Of a DNA stretch of 64,000 nucleotides, positions 31,389-42,299 are shown piece by piece. The stretch comes from Cladorrhinum sp. PSN259. Lineage: Eukaryota; Ascomycota; Sordariomycetes; Sordariales; Podosporaceae. The stretch covers positions 186,001-250,000 of the forward strand of contig MU867060.1 in assembly GCA_033725935.1 (NCBI GenBank), written 5' to 3'. The notes under the pieces were generated by a model. It did no database searches. It saw only the letters and a program-made list of their open reading frames with translations, and was not told where the DNA came from. The translations under genes were made by a program, and so were the position numbers. Positions within the stretch are counted from its first letter, which is position 1; the number at the start of each line of letters is the position of its first letter.

Positions 31389-32146
31389 TAATCACGGTAT
31401 CGAAGTTGCAGGCCTAGTAAGTGATATCATTCTTCAGTCCAACTACGTACGGTTCGTCAATCCTTGCATCTCGAGCTTTTGCGATGGAAAACCGCACTGA
31501 CTCATAAATAGGGATTGTGTCACAAAGATGGGCATCCATTTGTCGCCAGCACCGTGCGATCGGCCCAGAATATTCAAACAATGCCCAGGCGCTTGGAAAC
31601 GAAGCCATCCAACAGACGAACGATCCGCAGTTTCCAACCGACTTGGCACCGTTCCCGACGACGGGCCTTATCTGAGCACCAGAAACGCAAACGGAAACTG
31701 AAATTGAATGTTTTGGGACATGGAATTCGTGGGGAAGTTTTATAAAAGTCCCCTACCAAGCCGGTGCAACTAGCTTTTCTTGTCAACGTCAGATGTGACG
31801 TTGACGGTTGGCAGTCCGTTGTCAGATGCTACCTCGGGCGGATGTTTTAGCTCCCTTTGTCGAGCTTGGGATATCCCTTATTTTCAAATGGACTGATATG
31901 TCTCCATTTTGCCTCTTGGGTTATCCACAATTTTGGATCCGATGATCCGGTTGCTCGGGCCTGACTCTCCACATCGGCGGGTGGCCCCCTTTATTTATCA
32001 CATCACCGCCGTCTTTATTCTACCGCGACACCTTTTTTCAACATTGTGACTTCTTCTTTCTCGTCAGAGAAAGCTTCTCCCAAAGGAAGGAGGGGTTTGA
32101 ATAGCTGGAGATATCCTCGATGCACTCTCAATAAAACGAATCCAAG
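31389..32146. other. Intergenic
   Basis: 3' region of the membrane-protein gene and 5' region of the surface-protein gene. Small overlapping frames at 31414-31786 show no motif. No repeat or RNA gene recognised. Confidence 0.5.
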
Positions 32147-33190
32147 ATGAGGCCACCTTCCGCTCGTTTTTCATCAGCATGTCTCTTCCGTAGCATTCTG
32201 GGCCTCATCTTTGCCACCCCACCGATATTAGCAGCAACAACAACATCATCCTCCACTCGTTCAGCGTCATTTTCTCAACCCCAGCCCTCCAATGGCAGCG
32301 GAGGCACACCACTCCTCCTCCCCTTCTTCCTCCCAGACTCGGAACCACTCTCCCTCGTAGCCTCGATCGTCGTCGTCGTCAAACAAACCACCACCACCAC
32401 CACCACCACCACCACCACAATAAAATCACCCATCCAAAACACTTCTCTCGCTTCAAAATCCGCTTCCTCAAAACACACCTCAACTTCAAAGACTTCATAC
32501 ACAACAACAAAAACCCTCCCATCAATAACATCCCCCCCCTCCCCCTCGGATCTTACCCTCCAGATTGACTGCCCAACCGGCCCATCCCCTGAAAACGACG
32601 CCTGCCGCTCCGCAAGCATCTATCCCGCGCTGGTAACACAAAGGATCCTAAACCAAGGAGCAGGAGCAGAATGGAGAGGCGTAACCTCGTACCTTGTAGG
32701 CGACGACAGCACCACAACCTGGACTTGCTGGCAAGGAATGACGCTAAAGCCAGAAGTGGCAGCCAACGAGATGGTCCCGTACGCTCAGTGCGTCAGTACC
32801 ATTGTTAAATCCGAGGGAAGCAGTATAAAGTACACGACTCAGAGTTATGACGAGTGTTATTTGTATGGGCATATGTTACCCCTGGTGGTTACTGCGGGAC
32901 AGGAGGATGTTACGGGGGAGTGGGCAAAGCAGATGACGGCTGGGGGCGATGTGAACAAGATGAATTCGGGTTGGGAAAGTAAAATGAAGAGGTTGGGTTG
33001 CGACATGGACGGGACGAGGACTATGTGGGCTGGGAGTGTCAAGACCAAGGCGCTGGCGGCTGCTACTGCCACGGGAGTTGTGGACGGCAATGTGCAGAGC
33101 AATGACAGTATCACAAACAGTCCAAGGATATGGAATGGGGCTGTGACGGGATTAGTGGCGTTATTTGTTGGCTTTGGAAGCGTTTTCTGA
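32147..33190 (+). CDS. GPI-anchored-type secreted surface protein
   Basis: Single exon of 347 residues. N-terminal signal peptide (about residues 1-30, ending PPILAA). The segment LLLPFFLPDSEPLSLVASIV matches the start of a common fungal surface-protein family (F-x-P-x-x-x-x-P-L-V-A-S). A pure Thr run (about 11 residues, encoded by CCA/ACC repeats at 32386-32418) and a Ser/Thr/Lys linker follow. The core holds several cysteines (IDCPTGPSPENDACRS, WTCWQGM, YAQCVS, YDECYLYG, GCDMDG). The C-terminus is a hydrophobic GPI-addition signal (GAVTGLVALFVGFGSVF) after Asn/Ser-rich residues. It is expected at the plasma membrane or cell wall. Function unknown. Confidence 0.8.
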   Translation: MRPPSARFSSACLFRSILGLIFATPPILAATTTSSSTRSASFSQPQPSNGSGGTPLLLPFFLPDSEPLSLVASIVVVVKQTTTTTTTTTTTIKSPIQNTSLASKSASSKHTSTSKTSYTTTKTLPSITSPPSPSDLTLQIDCPTGPSPENDACRSASIYPALVTQRILNQGAGAEWRGVTSYLVGDDSTTTWTCWQGMTLKPEVAANEMVPYAQCVSTIVKSEGSSIKYTTQSYDECYLYGHMLPLVVTAGQEDVTGEWAKQMTAGGDVNKMNSGWESKMKRLGCDMDGTRTMWAGSVKTKALAAATATGVVDGNVQSNDSITNSPRIWNGAVTGLVALFVGFGSVF

Positions 33191-33865
33191 GCTTTTTGTC
33201 TGCCTACAATCTAATGCTTGAACGTTTGTTAGTGCGGTACACGCCCCATTCACACTTTTCTATGCCTATTTCACTTATTTGTGCGCCTGTTCGGCTTCTG
33301 CTAATGTATTTCTGACTCCTTTCTACGCATGCCGGATAACCCTACCTGCATAGGTAATTCCTCCCACCACGTACCATCTTCTAACTTGCGATCTTCTAAT
33401 AACCTAACGGTTTGGATTAATTGATTGGCTTACATACCTTGTTTCCTTCCTTGGTTTTATAGGATATGTATCGAGCTAACAAACGTTTAAACACTAGATT
33501 GTATTTAGGGAAAGATGTTTGAATCATACATCAAGGTCGAAACTGAAAGCAATTACTATACAGTATGAATCTGTTGGTCTACACCCACTTCTGCCACCGC
33601 ATTCTTTCGATCCAATTCCTGGAAGAGAAAAATCGCAATGACTTGCCAAGTCTCTTCACCTGAAGCTCTTGTCTTTTACGCAAACAGCGTAAAGCGAGAT
33701 TACTCCATGTTGAGATATCTGTTCATCAGTACTGATCCTATAGTCATGATGGGGAACATGATCATGGTACGAATTAGGTTTATTTTGCAAATCTATTTAA
33801 TCCTCTGTAAAAAATGTGACCAAAATCTGACGACATCAACTCATACCACATAACAAGATGACTAA
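33191..33865. other. Intergenic, convergent 3' ends
   Basis: Between the surface-protein stop and the stop of the leftward zincin gene. AT-rich; no RNA gene or repeat recognised. Confidence 0.5.
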
Positions 33866-35226
33866 TTAGTGCGAGTGAGAGTGGGGGCCTGCAGACCTCC
33901 TGGTAACCGCACCAGTCTCGAGATCAAAGATTTCCTCCTCGGGCTCGACAAAGCTGGCAGCAGAAGCAGTTCCGTTCTTGGCGGCAGTGGTGGAGGCGAT
34001 GGAGAACTGGGAAACGCCAGGGCAGTTGTTGGAATCCCGAGCAGCGGGGCCCATGCAGACGACGTTGCTGTGTTGATTTGATTTCTCGTCAGTAAACCTT
34101 TGACTTTGGAGAAAAGGGGGGAGGGGGGTTAGGACAAAACATACTCAACCTGACCCGCCTTTCGGCTACACCGTCTGCCGTTGATCTTCTTGAGACGGTC
34201 GCCCATGCCGGTCTTGACTTGGTTGAACTGGTTCCAAATCTGTCCGTACCCAACGGCTGGGCTGATGCTAGCGACGCCACCGGGCACGATGTTGTCGTAG
34301 GCTGCGACAATGACGTTCTCGGCGAAGTTCTCTGCCTGGTCTTTTTTTTGGAGAGGAAGAATTAGGTTAGTTTAGTTCTTGACTGGAGGAGTGACACGAA
34401 TAACGGGGAGAGGGGGTCTCACTTGTTTTGGCGTAATTAACTGGGACGGCGGAGTCTGCGTTGTAGGCGGCGACCCACTGAGGAAGGGCTGGGCGAAAGA
34501 GAATTCTGGTCAGCGTCTGGAAGTATCAAGGGACATGAGCCGCGGGGGAAGCTTACTGGAGTACTGGTTGTTCTGCCAGTCCAGTGCGTGTCCGATCTCA
34601 TGGTACCAGATGCTATTGGCGCCCGGGGCGGCAACGTCGCCTTTGAAGACTACATCTCCGTCTCCCGAACTGAACAGGTTCTGTTAGCCCGGCGCTTCAC
34701 AGTACGGGGAAAGAGAAGAGGGATAGGAGTACGGGTAAAATACTTACTAGCAGTATCCACTAATGGCGTTGGGGAGGGGGATATTTACGATATGACGGAC
34801 GTGGTCACGGGCACCAACGGGTACACGACCGAAGCGATCAAAGATATCCCACCACTGACTGTTGGCCTGGTTGTGTCTGCAAAAGACCCATCTGGTCTCG
34901 CAGTCGGCATACCAGACATCATAAACCTCCATGTCGTACGGGGAGACGTTTTCTCTCTCGGCTACGCTCTTGCATCTGGCGGGGATCACTACAGAAATTT
35001 TGTAAGTTAACAACTGCAAATATGAGATTCAAAAGGAGCCAAAATACTGACATCCCCAGTCCCACTTTCTATACTCCCAATGAGGTGAGGCAGTATTTGG
35101 GAACAGCCCGTTTTGGCTCATGGGAGGCCAGCTGAACGGGGGCTGGGCGACCGGCTTGGAGAGCGTCTGGGCCGACACCTGGACGGTGCCAGCGGCAAGG
35201 ACCGAGAGAAGGAGACTGGAGAACAT
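33866..35226 (-). CDS. Secreted zincin-like protein with HEIGH motif (possibly CON-13-type)
   Basis: Six exons: 35226-35052, 34988-34748, 34669-34557, 34488-34423, 34340-34145 and 34067-33866, giving 330 residues. Signal peptide at 1-20 (SLLLSVLAAGTVQVSAQ). The core reads IPARCKSVAE, YDMEVYDVWYADC, WVFCRHN, FGRVPVGARDHVRH, then SIWYHEIGHALDW, a HExxH zinc site as in metallopeptidases, and TNQAENFAENVIVAAYD, which could supply a further ligand or the conserved Glu. It ends with CMGPAARDS and a His/Ser tail (HSHSH). I associate this family with the conidiation-specific CON-13 group of fungi, but that name is from memory. All joins keep frame; the second last uses GTATGT. A broken paralogue lies at 15.0-16.0 kb with different intron positions. 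Confidence 0.85.
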
Positions 35227-36358
35227 GATTGAGATGGTGCTTGCGTCTGTCTTGGGTTGTAGCAGTGGTGTCGATGGAGAACGTGGGCACTAGATGCTGC
35301 TGTCTTGCAACACTTGGATTGGGGATCTTCATGCTTCTATTTATCTTTGCTTTTGAAGGCCTGTTGCTATAAGGATCGTGGCTATAACTCGATCACTTTG
35401 AACTGGACTAGGACCCGAATCGAGGCATAACCTTCACTGTCTTCTCGATGTAAGACCTAAGTTCAGGGTTCCACCAAAATTGCATTGGCATCCAATATTG
35501 TCATCATCGTCTCCATCAAAGTCAGCTTCACTTTTACGACTGTTGGTCAAAAGCTGTCTTCGCCCGTGCAGCCGGTCTGAGCTAATCAGGGGCCGGTATT
35601 TTACTACTTGTAAAGAGCAAGGGGCTGCTGAGCAAGAGGCACAGCCACAAATAGTCAACATGATTTAGTATACTATAGTAATCAGTCGGGGGGTCGGCGA
35701 GGTCTGGACCGAGAAATAGGAATCTCGAGTTGTCATACCATGCCAAAGATGGCTCCAAACTGGGTAATGGAAGAAAAAGGACGAATCGGATTGAACAATT
35801 GAACTAAGCAAACGCTCTTTACTTTTACTCTTTTTCTTCTTTTCTTTCACCTACCCCTGAATAAGGTACCGGGATCCGACGGTAGCAACCTGGTCGCGAA
35901 GATCCTTCAAGTTTCCCGCTGCATTGAATAATTAATTTCTCCGTTCGCGACTTAACCTCATTTGGAGTCCGACAGTGCCTCTTGCATGGATTTGACACCA
36001 AGCTAAGCCCTACCGAAGGATGACAGAGCTGCCTGGATGTAAAAGTATGGTAGAAATCTGACACACATATAATCGTGAGTGTACATTCAATTTTGACACC
36101 GCTGAATCAGCTTTCAAGCGACTCTTGGTACACACTCAGCATGATTGCTATTCGCTCACGAGGGGACCAGACGAGGTGGCATGGCAGCCAAGAAAAGGGA
36201 TTTCGAGTATTTCTACCCAAAGTGCAGTAGGCTACCTACACATCTGACATAATCCCCAGTCCTAATTCAACAGTCAGCTAAACCCCTGCTCAGTCTCCCC
36301 AGTGCACGAGGGCTTTAGATACATATGCTTTGCTTTTCCGATTACATGATTGAAGCAC
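35227..36358. other. Intergenic
   Basis: 5' region of the zincin gene, then AT-rich sequence to the stop of the Met-rich gene. Small frames only; no motif, repeat or RNA gene recognised. Confidence 0.5.
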
Positions 36359-36831
36359 CTATTTCTTCATGCCCATTGAGTCCTTCATCGAATCCTTCAT
36401 GGACCCCATCGACTCCTTCATGCTCTTGCCCATACTCTCCATCTTGCTCCCCATGCCCTCAGACGGCATGCTGCCGCTGGTGGTGCCCTTCATACCGCTC
36501 ATGCCGCTCGGCTTGTCCGTCATGCTAGAGCCCTCGAGCCCCGACTTCTTCTTCGTCTTGGAAGCCATCTCAGAGGTCTTGGACGATGAACTGGGCATGC
36601 CGCTGCTCTCAGTCGAGTACATGGAGCCAGGGTCGTGAAGCTACCGATAAAGGTCAGTCATCAACCCACAGTGAGACCTAATGAAAAGACTCGTACATGG
36701 GCCTCTTCCTCGGCACGGTCAATCAAATCGTGGCATTCTTCTGCGGCCTCATCGGTATATCCGCTCTCGTGCTTTGGGACGACATGATGGGGAGTGTGCC
36801 TCTTGGGGGCCTTCTCGTGATGGCTGCTCAT
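36359..36831 (-). CDS. Small Met/Ser/Lys-rich protein
   Basis: Two exons, 36831-36697 and 36640-36359, giving 138 residues. The first exon is His-rich and then acidic (MSSHHEKAPKRHTPHH, then DEAAEECHDLIDRAEEEAH). The second is low-complexity Ser/Met/Lys/Gly; the last 32 residues contain about ten Met spaced three to four apart (SMKESMGSMKDSMKDSMGMKK). There is no signal peptide or membrane segment. The joint is supported by GTACGA donor and GGTAG acceptor, both in phase 0. I do not recognise the family; such small charged proteins are often stress-induced. MxxM/MxxxM repeats with an N-terminal His cluster recall copper-binding Met motifs, but this is speculation. Confidence 0.65.
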
Positions 36832-37451
36832 GATGAATTTGGTTGTTGTTGTAGTAGTTTGCTTCCGCAAAGTGATGTGATGGTTTCCAATGACCGGCAA
36901 GACTGGATGGGGAGAAAATAAAAGGGGATGCGAGATGACTGACCACTTGAAAGAATCCCTTTTAAATCCCCCTCCCTGTCTGGTGTGAGTTGAGGGTGTC
37001 TGTCGTCATCATGATGTCTGAGCTTCCGAGCTCGATGCGCGGGGACGTCACCTCGTTGAAAGAAGAGGTGGGCTTTGAAGAAATAGGTCCGGGCTTTCAT
37101 CCCGTACCCCGCACACACGAGAATATCGTCACCTGTGAACTCTGCATTACCGTCCATCTGCGTGAACTCGAGTTAGGAATGCACGTTGGTGTTGCCCTGC
37201 CAGTGCTTTGCATGAAGGAACTAATATCGACTCGAAACTGGTGGTGGCCCCAGGGGATCTCGGTTCTTGGTACATATCGCATCCTTCCTTTCCTGTCCCT
37301 CCAACCTGTCATGCAACATCAAATACCAAAAGCAAAATCAATCGTTGGAAAAATAGAAAGAAGCTCTATGGTACATACAAAAGGGTATCAAGATGATCTC
37401 ATATCAGACAGAAATAAATATCCCAAAAAAAACAAAACCAAAAAAAGAAAA
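36832..37451. other. 5' region of the Met-rich gene and 3' region of the ankyrin gene
   Basis: A long rightward frame at 36990-38180 runs through here but most of it is the antisense of the ankyrin gene and it has no motif. No other feature. Confidence 0.5.
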
Positions 37452-38930
37452 TCAGTGCTTAGGGTTAAACCACACCAAAATCTCATGATACCCCTTCGCA
37501 ATCGAAGCCCAAATTGCACTCAAGATATGCCCAAACTGCCGCGGCACATACGTAACGAGCCACCACAGACCTTGGAAAATCCAAATCACCAGCTGTCCCG
37601 TAAACCCAAACAGGCCAAGAACAACCAAGTAAACCGCCTTTCCAAGTCCCCTCACCGCTGCCCAAATAGCCTTTGGCAGTCCCTGAAAGACAGCCTGAAA
37701 CACCTGCGTGATCCCATTCCAGACATCTTTCAGCGTGATGTTCTTGAAGAAGTCCAGAACCGCAGAAACAGCGGTATGCAGTGCCGAAACAATCTTGAGA
37801 AAGACATTCCCAATCGCAGCTCCAAACCTCTTGAGCGTCGTCCAGATCCAAACCCCAATCACTTTCATGGCAGCAGGTATCCTAGTAATAACCTTCCAAA
37901 TCCACATAAACAACCTCTTGATCGCCCCTGGGATCTCACAAGCCAATTTCCACGCACCCTTCGCAACACGTTTGACCCCCTTAACCATCCCCTTGGCGAC
38001 CCTCTTCACCCTGCCCGGAAACGCCTTGGCCTGCCTCTTGCACCATCCCCCAAACTTGTGCTTATTCTCCCAGCAGAACTTGACCATCTTCTTCAATGGC
38101 TTGACGAGCGCATGGTTTGGCAAATCCCACAAAAAGAACTTGGGCAGCGTCCAGATGAAGAACTTGCCAAACTCGAATAGCTTCCATGCTGCCTTCTTGA
38201 TTCTCCGGACAGCAACCTCATGGCTCGCTTGCCAGCGCCTCCAGGCACCACCCCGTCTTACCGGTAAGTACTTGACGATATCGCGATGTCCCGCATCCGC
38301 AGCGAGACGAAGCGCCAGCTGCCCGTCGGGAGCAATGATTCCATCGTCGGCTTGAAAATCCTCCATCAACAACTTCACCAGCGCCAGGTTGCCCCCTGCC
38401 GCGGCATACATCAGCGGTGTGCGCTCTACACTCCCAGGTCTGGGTTTGATAGTGTGATCCGCCCAATTATGATACTCGCTCGGTAGTCCGATGCCGCTGT
38501 GCGTGTTGGACGGTGGGACCGTGCCGTACCCGTTGACTTGAGCACCCAAGCCGATGAGTGTGCACACCATCTGGCCGTTTCCAGCTTGAATGGCGGCGAT
38601 GAGCGGCGTGCGGCCATTTAGGTCAGTGACATCTGGCGAGACGAATCCGTGCTTGATAAGCTGGGTGACGAGCTCGGTATTTCTGTTGGCGATTGCAGCA
38701 AAGAAGCAGTCAACTATTTGCCATGCCTGGGGTGGATCTTTTGGCACTTCTTTGAATTTTGATCCGTAGTAGGTCGTGAGGGGAAGTTCGAGGGCCTCTG
38801 TGAGTTCTGGAAGGTGCTCGATCCATTCGGTGAGACCACCGTCGTCGACTGCTGTGTATGTTGGGACATTCTCCTCATCGCCGCCGGGTCGGGGGACTGG
38901 CTCCCGGGTTGAAAATTCGTCTGTTGACAT
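37452..38930 (-). CDS. Ankyrin-repeat protein with long amphipathic, Trp-rich C-terminal tail
   Basis: Single exon, 492 residues from ATG 38930 (MSTDEFSTREP). An in-frame ATG at 39038 would add 36 residues, but that stretch looks like an A/C-rich leader, so 38930 is preferred. Residues about 70-225 form ankyrin repeats (ANRNTELVTQLIKHG; NGRTPLIAAIQAGNGQMV; RTPLMYAAAGGNLALVKLL; LALRLAADAGHRDIVKYL). From about 235 to the end the sequence changes to a run of some 250 residues of amphipathic helices rich in Trp, Phe, Lys and Val, with Pro or Gly at intervals: first strongly basic (KRVAKGMVKGVKRVAKG), later more hydrophobic (LVIWIFQGLWWLVTYVP). Nothing resembles a catalytic domain. The tail looks designed to bind or insert into membranes. 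The function is unknown to me. Confidence 0.75.
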   Translation of the reverse strand: MSTDEFSTREPVPRPGGDEENVPTYTAVDDGGLTEWIEHLPELTEALELPLTTYYGSKFKEVPKDPPQAWQIVDCFFAAIANRNTELVTQLIKHGFVSPDVTDLNGRTPLIAAIQAGNGQMVCTLIGLGAQVNGYGTVPPSNTHSGIGLPSEYHNWADHTIKPRPGSVERTPLMYAAAGGNLALVKLLMEDFQADDGIIAPDGQLALRLAADAGHRDIVKYLPVRRGGAWRRWQASHEVAVRRIKKAAWKLFEFGKFFIWTLPKFFLWDLPNHALVKPLKKMVKFCWENKHKFGGWCKRQAKAFPGRVKRVAKGMVKGVKRVAKGAWKLACEIPGAIKRLFMWIWKVITRIPAAMKVIGVWIWTTLKRFGAAIGNVFLKIVSALHTAVSAVLDFFKNITLKDVWNGITQVFQAVFQGLPKAIWAAVRGLGKAVYLVVLGLFGFTGQLVIWIFQGLWWLVTYVPRQFGHILSAIWASIAKGYHEILVWFNPKH

Positions 38931-40297
38931 TGGTTGTGGTATATGTAAGATATTTGAATTGTTAATTGGTTGGTCAGATGCTTGAGCTGAATGTATGGGT
39001 TTATGAATATGATCTTCAGATGAATGTTGCGACCTCATCGTATTTATTATCGTTGAAGGTGAGGCGGGTGTGACAAGACGCGTTGCCTAATCAAGAACAG
39101 AGAGCGAGGGAGGCCGCAGAAGAAGACGCCTTGGTCTTGGCAGAAATGCAGTGTCACTTATACCGGCCTGATAAAGTAGGACAGGAAAGACTGCTGTATG
39201 TGTACCAATCAGGACTAGCCGCATCATCTTGCGCTGTCGACATAACCGAGTGGGAAATGACAGGGCATAACTGCGCGAGCTCAGCCACTTCAGTTCCCAA
39301 GGCCTAATCTGCTTGGCCACCACCAATTTCTTTTCTTCCCTCTGAACGAAGACTGCCTACCGCCAGGTTTCCCTGAAAGGCAAGAGCCGAGGCCAGCCTT
39401 TTGGGAGCATTCAATTTTCGGAAAAACTCCATGTGAACCGGGAGCATGAAGGCTTAGAGAACTGCTTTTGAATTTGGAGGCCACTCGGAAGCAGGAGAAG
39501 CAGTATTCTTGGCACGCGGCACACCGAACGATCCATGAATACAGAACCTAGGTACTGTTGCTATGAAGCATGGAGATTCTGACAGTTTTTCAGTGCCACG
39601 TGCGACGGTCTAACAGCAGCTTGTTAACAGAGTCTGCGAGTGCACACAGCCGTTGAATATCCTCATTCTCACCGTGTCCGAATACCAGAACCAGAGAGGA
39701 ATACTATTTGGGAATGGCTGCCGATACCAGTTTGCTTGTGGACGATGTTCGCAACGGCATCAGCACACGGTCTGTCACCATTGTTAGATGTAGGAGAAAA
39801 ATCTTCTCACAAGGAAGGGGGGTTTATAGTCCCAAAATTGTGGGGCCAGTTTTCTGATCGTCCTTGCTGTCGTTGTCTGCAATTAAAGCCGACAGTTCAA
39901 CCTGGAAGGACCTCACTGCGGCTGGTTTTTGGGGCACTTGAACTTGCCTACCTAGGTCTGTCACTGGACGCGGAAGGCGCTCATTCAAGTGGTAGCTTCA
40001 TCAAGTTCTGTCTCAACGCCGCGAGAACCTTGGCACTGGTGCCACGAATAGAGATAGTTCTCTTTACCTTTCAAATTCAAGACCTCTCTGCGACTGAGCA
40101 TTATATCATATTGTTCTCCCAACACCTAACTTCCACATGATTCCACATGATAATTGGTACCCAGGACCTTACCCCGTACCAAATATCCATCATCCACCCA
40201 CCAACTTTAACTCTCTGCTTTCCAAGCAACGATCAAAAGTTTTATCATCCCCAACAAACCACAAATCAATCCCTTCCAACCAATTTACCCCACCTTA
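38931..40297. other. Intergenic
   Basis: 5' region of the ankyrin gene (with TAATAAATA just upstream of ATG 39038) and then about 1.2 kb without a recognisable gene. A 166-codon rightward frame at 39640-40140 has no motif and is not called. The doubled ttccacatga at 40130-40149 is a minor direct repeat. Confidence 0.45.
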
Positions 40298-40685
40298 TCA
40301 GTCATACAAAACATCATCCTCATCCCCACCCTCATCAACCTCATCAACCTCATCATCACTATACCACCTCAAATCACAAACCTCGTAGTTCTCTCCCTCA
40401 GGCGAAGTGATGACAATCTGCGGTACCACCACCAGTCCATCGCCCTGTCTTCCTTGTGGTATGTGATGGGTCCCTTTCAACCTAGATGTATACCAATCAC
40501 AACTCGGTAACCTAGGAGCATCATCCTCTTCGACCTCCTCCGGATCCTCGTGCTTTCCCCAAACGGTTAGTTTCCCGTCTGGTGAGGTAGGGAATAAATT
40601 CGACGTAGGTAAAGGGTCGAGGTAGATGCCTGATTTTATGGAGAGGCGATAAAGTGTTTCGGTGCGGTCTTCCTCTTCTTCTCCC

Positions 40686-40717
<32 letters not shown>

Positions 40718-41314
40718 CTCCTCCTCCTCACTCTCATTCTCATCTTTCTCGTCATCCATGTGGTCTTTTTCTTGATTTTCAGGGTGCTGCGTAGTGGTAT
40801 CTTGCTTCGAACCTTGACAGAGAAAAGTGAGTTCTTGATGATAGTTCTGATGTAAAGGCTTTAGTAGAATGTTGGTTGAAGCAGTTTCTTTTGCTGTCGT
40901 CTGGAGAGAGCGATCGCTTTCGAATTTATTCTTCTGGATTTTCAAGTTCGGCACCTGTGAAGAGGTGTCTCGCGTTATTTCTTCAGTGTGCTGCCTGGAC
41001 AACACTGGTTGATTTAAATTTGAGAGCCTGGCGATGAACTGGCTGTCATTTTGGGCTGAGTTCGTATTTGGCGTCGTGGGTCGAACAGGGACTGGCGTTC
41101 CACGCAAATGCGTTTCTGTATCCTCAAGGTTATTGTACCGGGCACGCTTGGCCGTTTTATTAGACTCTTGATCTTCAAGACTTGGCTTAAAGTTCCTCTT
41201 GAACGTGGCTATGTTGTTGCTGCTATCATTTTGAGAGAGTGACTCGACGGAGCATCCCACAAAACACTGTTGTGTACCTTGTGAAAGAGGAGTATGCTCA
41301 GGTTTCTTCGACAT
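40298..41314 (-). CDS. Acidic protein of unknown family
   Basis: Single-exon frame from ATG 41314 (MSKKPEHTPLSQ) to 40298, 338 residues. The frame extends to another ATG at 41473, but the extra 53 codons are pyrimidine-rich leader-like sequence. The first 190 residues are Asn/Gln/Ser/Thr-rich; then comes a run of about 20 Glu and Gly (CTC/CTT repeats at 40670-40735), and a more ordered C-terminal part (ETLYRLSIKSGIYLDPLP, CDWYTSRLKGTHHIPQG, VVVPQIVITSPEGENYE, CDLRWYSDDE) ending in another acidic tract. No domain is recognised. The acidic runs suggest a nuclear or chromatin-associated protein, but only by composition. Confidence 0.6.
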
Positions 41315-42200
41315 CTTGAAGGAATTTAAATTTGAAGGAGGGTATAAAATTTGGTCGAATGGTAGTTGGGTTAGAGAGGCAACCGGATGGTGGTGACGAA
41401 GGAGAGCAAGAAAGTAGACGAGTGGAGAAATTTGGTTGTTGAATGAGTTTAAAAATATTCGTCGCCGGGTCATGTCTAATATCTAATCCATGGCTTTTGA
41501 TTGAGACTTTTGAAGAAGCGCAAAAACATTGACCTAGGCTTGGATGGCTGATGTGACCCCGAGTTAAAATACAGTTCTACAATCGCCCTTGTGTTTTCAT
41601 GTGACCAGACAGGACTCATGATGTCGCCCTTCATCTGATGATACTCACAGTTCTCAGCTGTAAATTAAGACAGCGATTTGGTTGCTTCATGCATGCGGCC
41701 ACAGTATAGAGAATAGGACAGGGACATATCGTTCCTAGAGTTGAGATCACATCACTACACCCACTGATCATCCTAAGTTTGTAGCTGCGAGAGTAACACT
41801 GACCCGCACAACAAGAGTCGTGGCTAACGGCATGAGTGAAGAGACCGCGTACCATCAGAGCTTTCTCACTTTATGGTGATAGGTAATAACTTCAAAACAT
41901 GACACTGGCTATCTGACAGCGGTGCCCAAATTGAAAGATCTTATCTAGTATAGATTTGATGTGCTAATAATATATAGGCAGCATGGTATACATAGCACCT
42001 CACCCACGCCCTGCTAGAATGTAGCTGACTTCAAACGACCAGCTCCCAAAACGAATATTTTTCGAACACTCCCTAAGAGCCCATCTCAGTTCCTAAAAGG
42101 ATATAGTTGGGAAGAGAAACAGCCAAGTAATCCCGGCAAATGAAGGGCGTTCCTGAACCGGCCTCCTTGTTTCCATGTGCATACAAGCACGCGCACAGGG

Positions 42201-42209
42201 TATATAAAT
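42201..42209 (+). promoter_or_regulatory. TATA-like element before a short basic frame
   Basis: TATATAAAT followed by C/T-rich sequence (CTCGCCTCCTTTCCC) and a C/A-rich leader, the usual look of a fungal promoter and start region. The only rightward frame soon after it is the 40-codon frame at 42300. Confidence 0.35.
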
Positions 42210-42299
42210 CTCGCCTCCTTTCCCAGACAAGACCAAATATTCAAGCCACAACTCACACAGCCTTTCCGTGTTTTCGTCGTTCTCTACTATAAATCTTTG

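Noticed and set aside
36990..38180. 396-codon rightward frame
   Set aside because: Mostly antisense to the ankyrin gene, starts without ATG, and is Pro/Asn/Lys-rich as expected for an antisense reading.
39640..40140. 166-codon rightward frame near the ankyrin gene
   Set aside because: No domain, no signal peptide, and low coding character in its second half.
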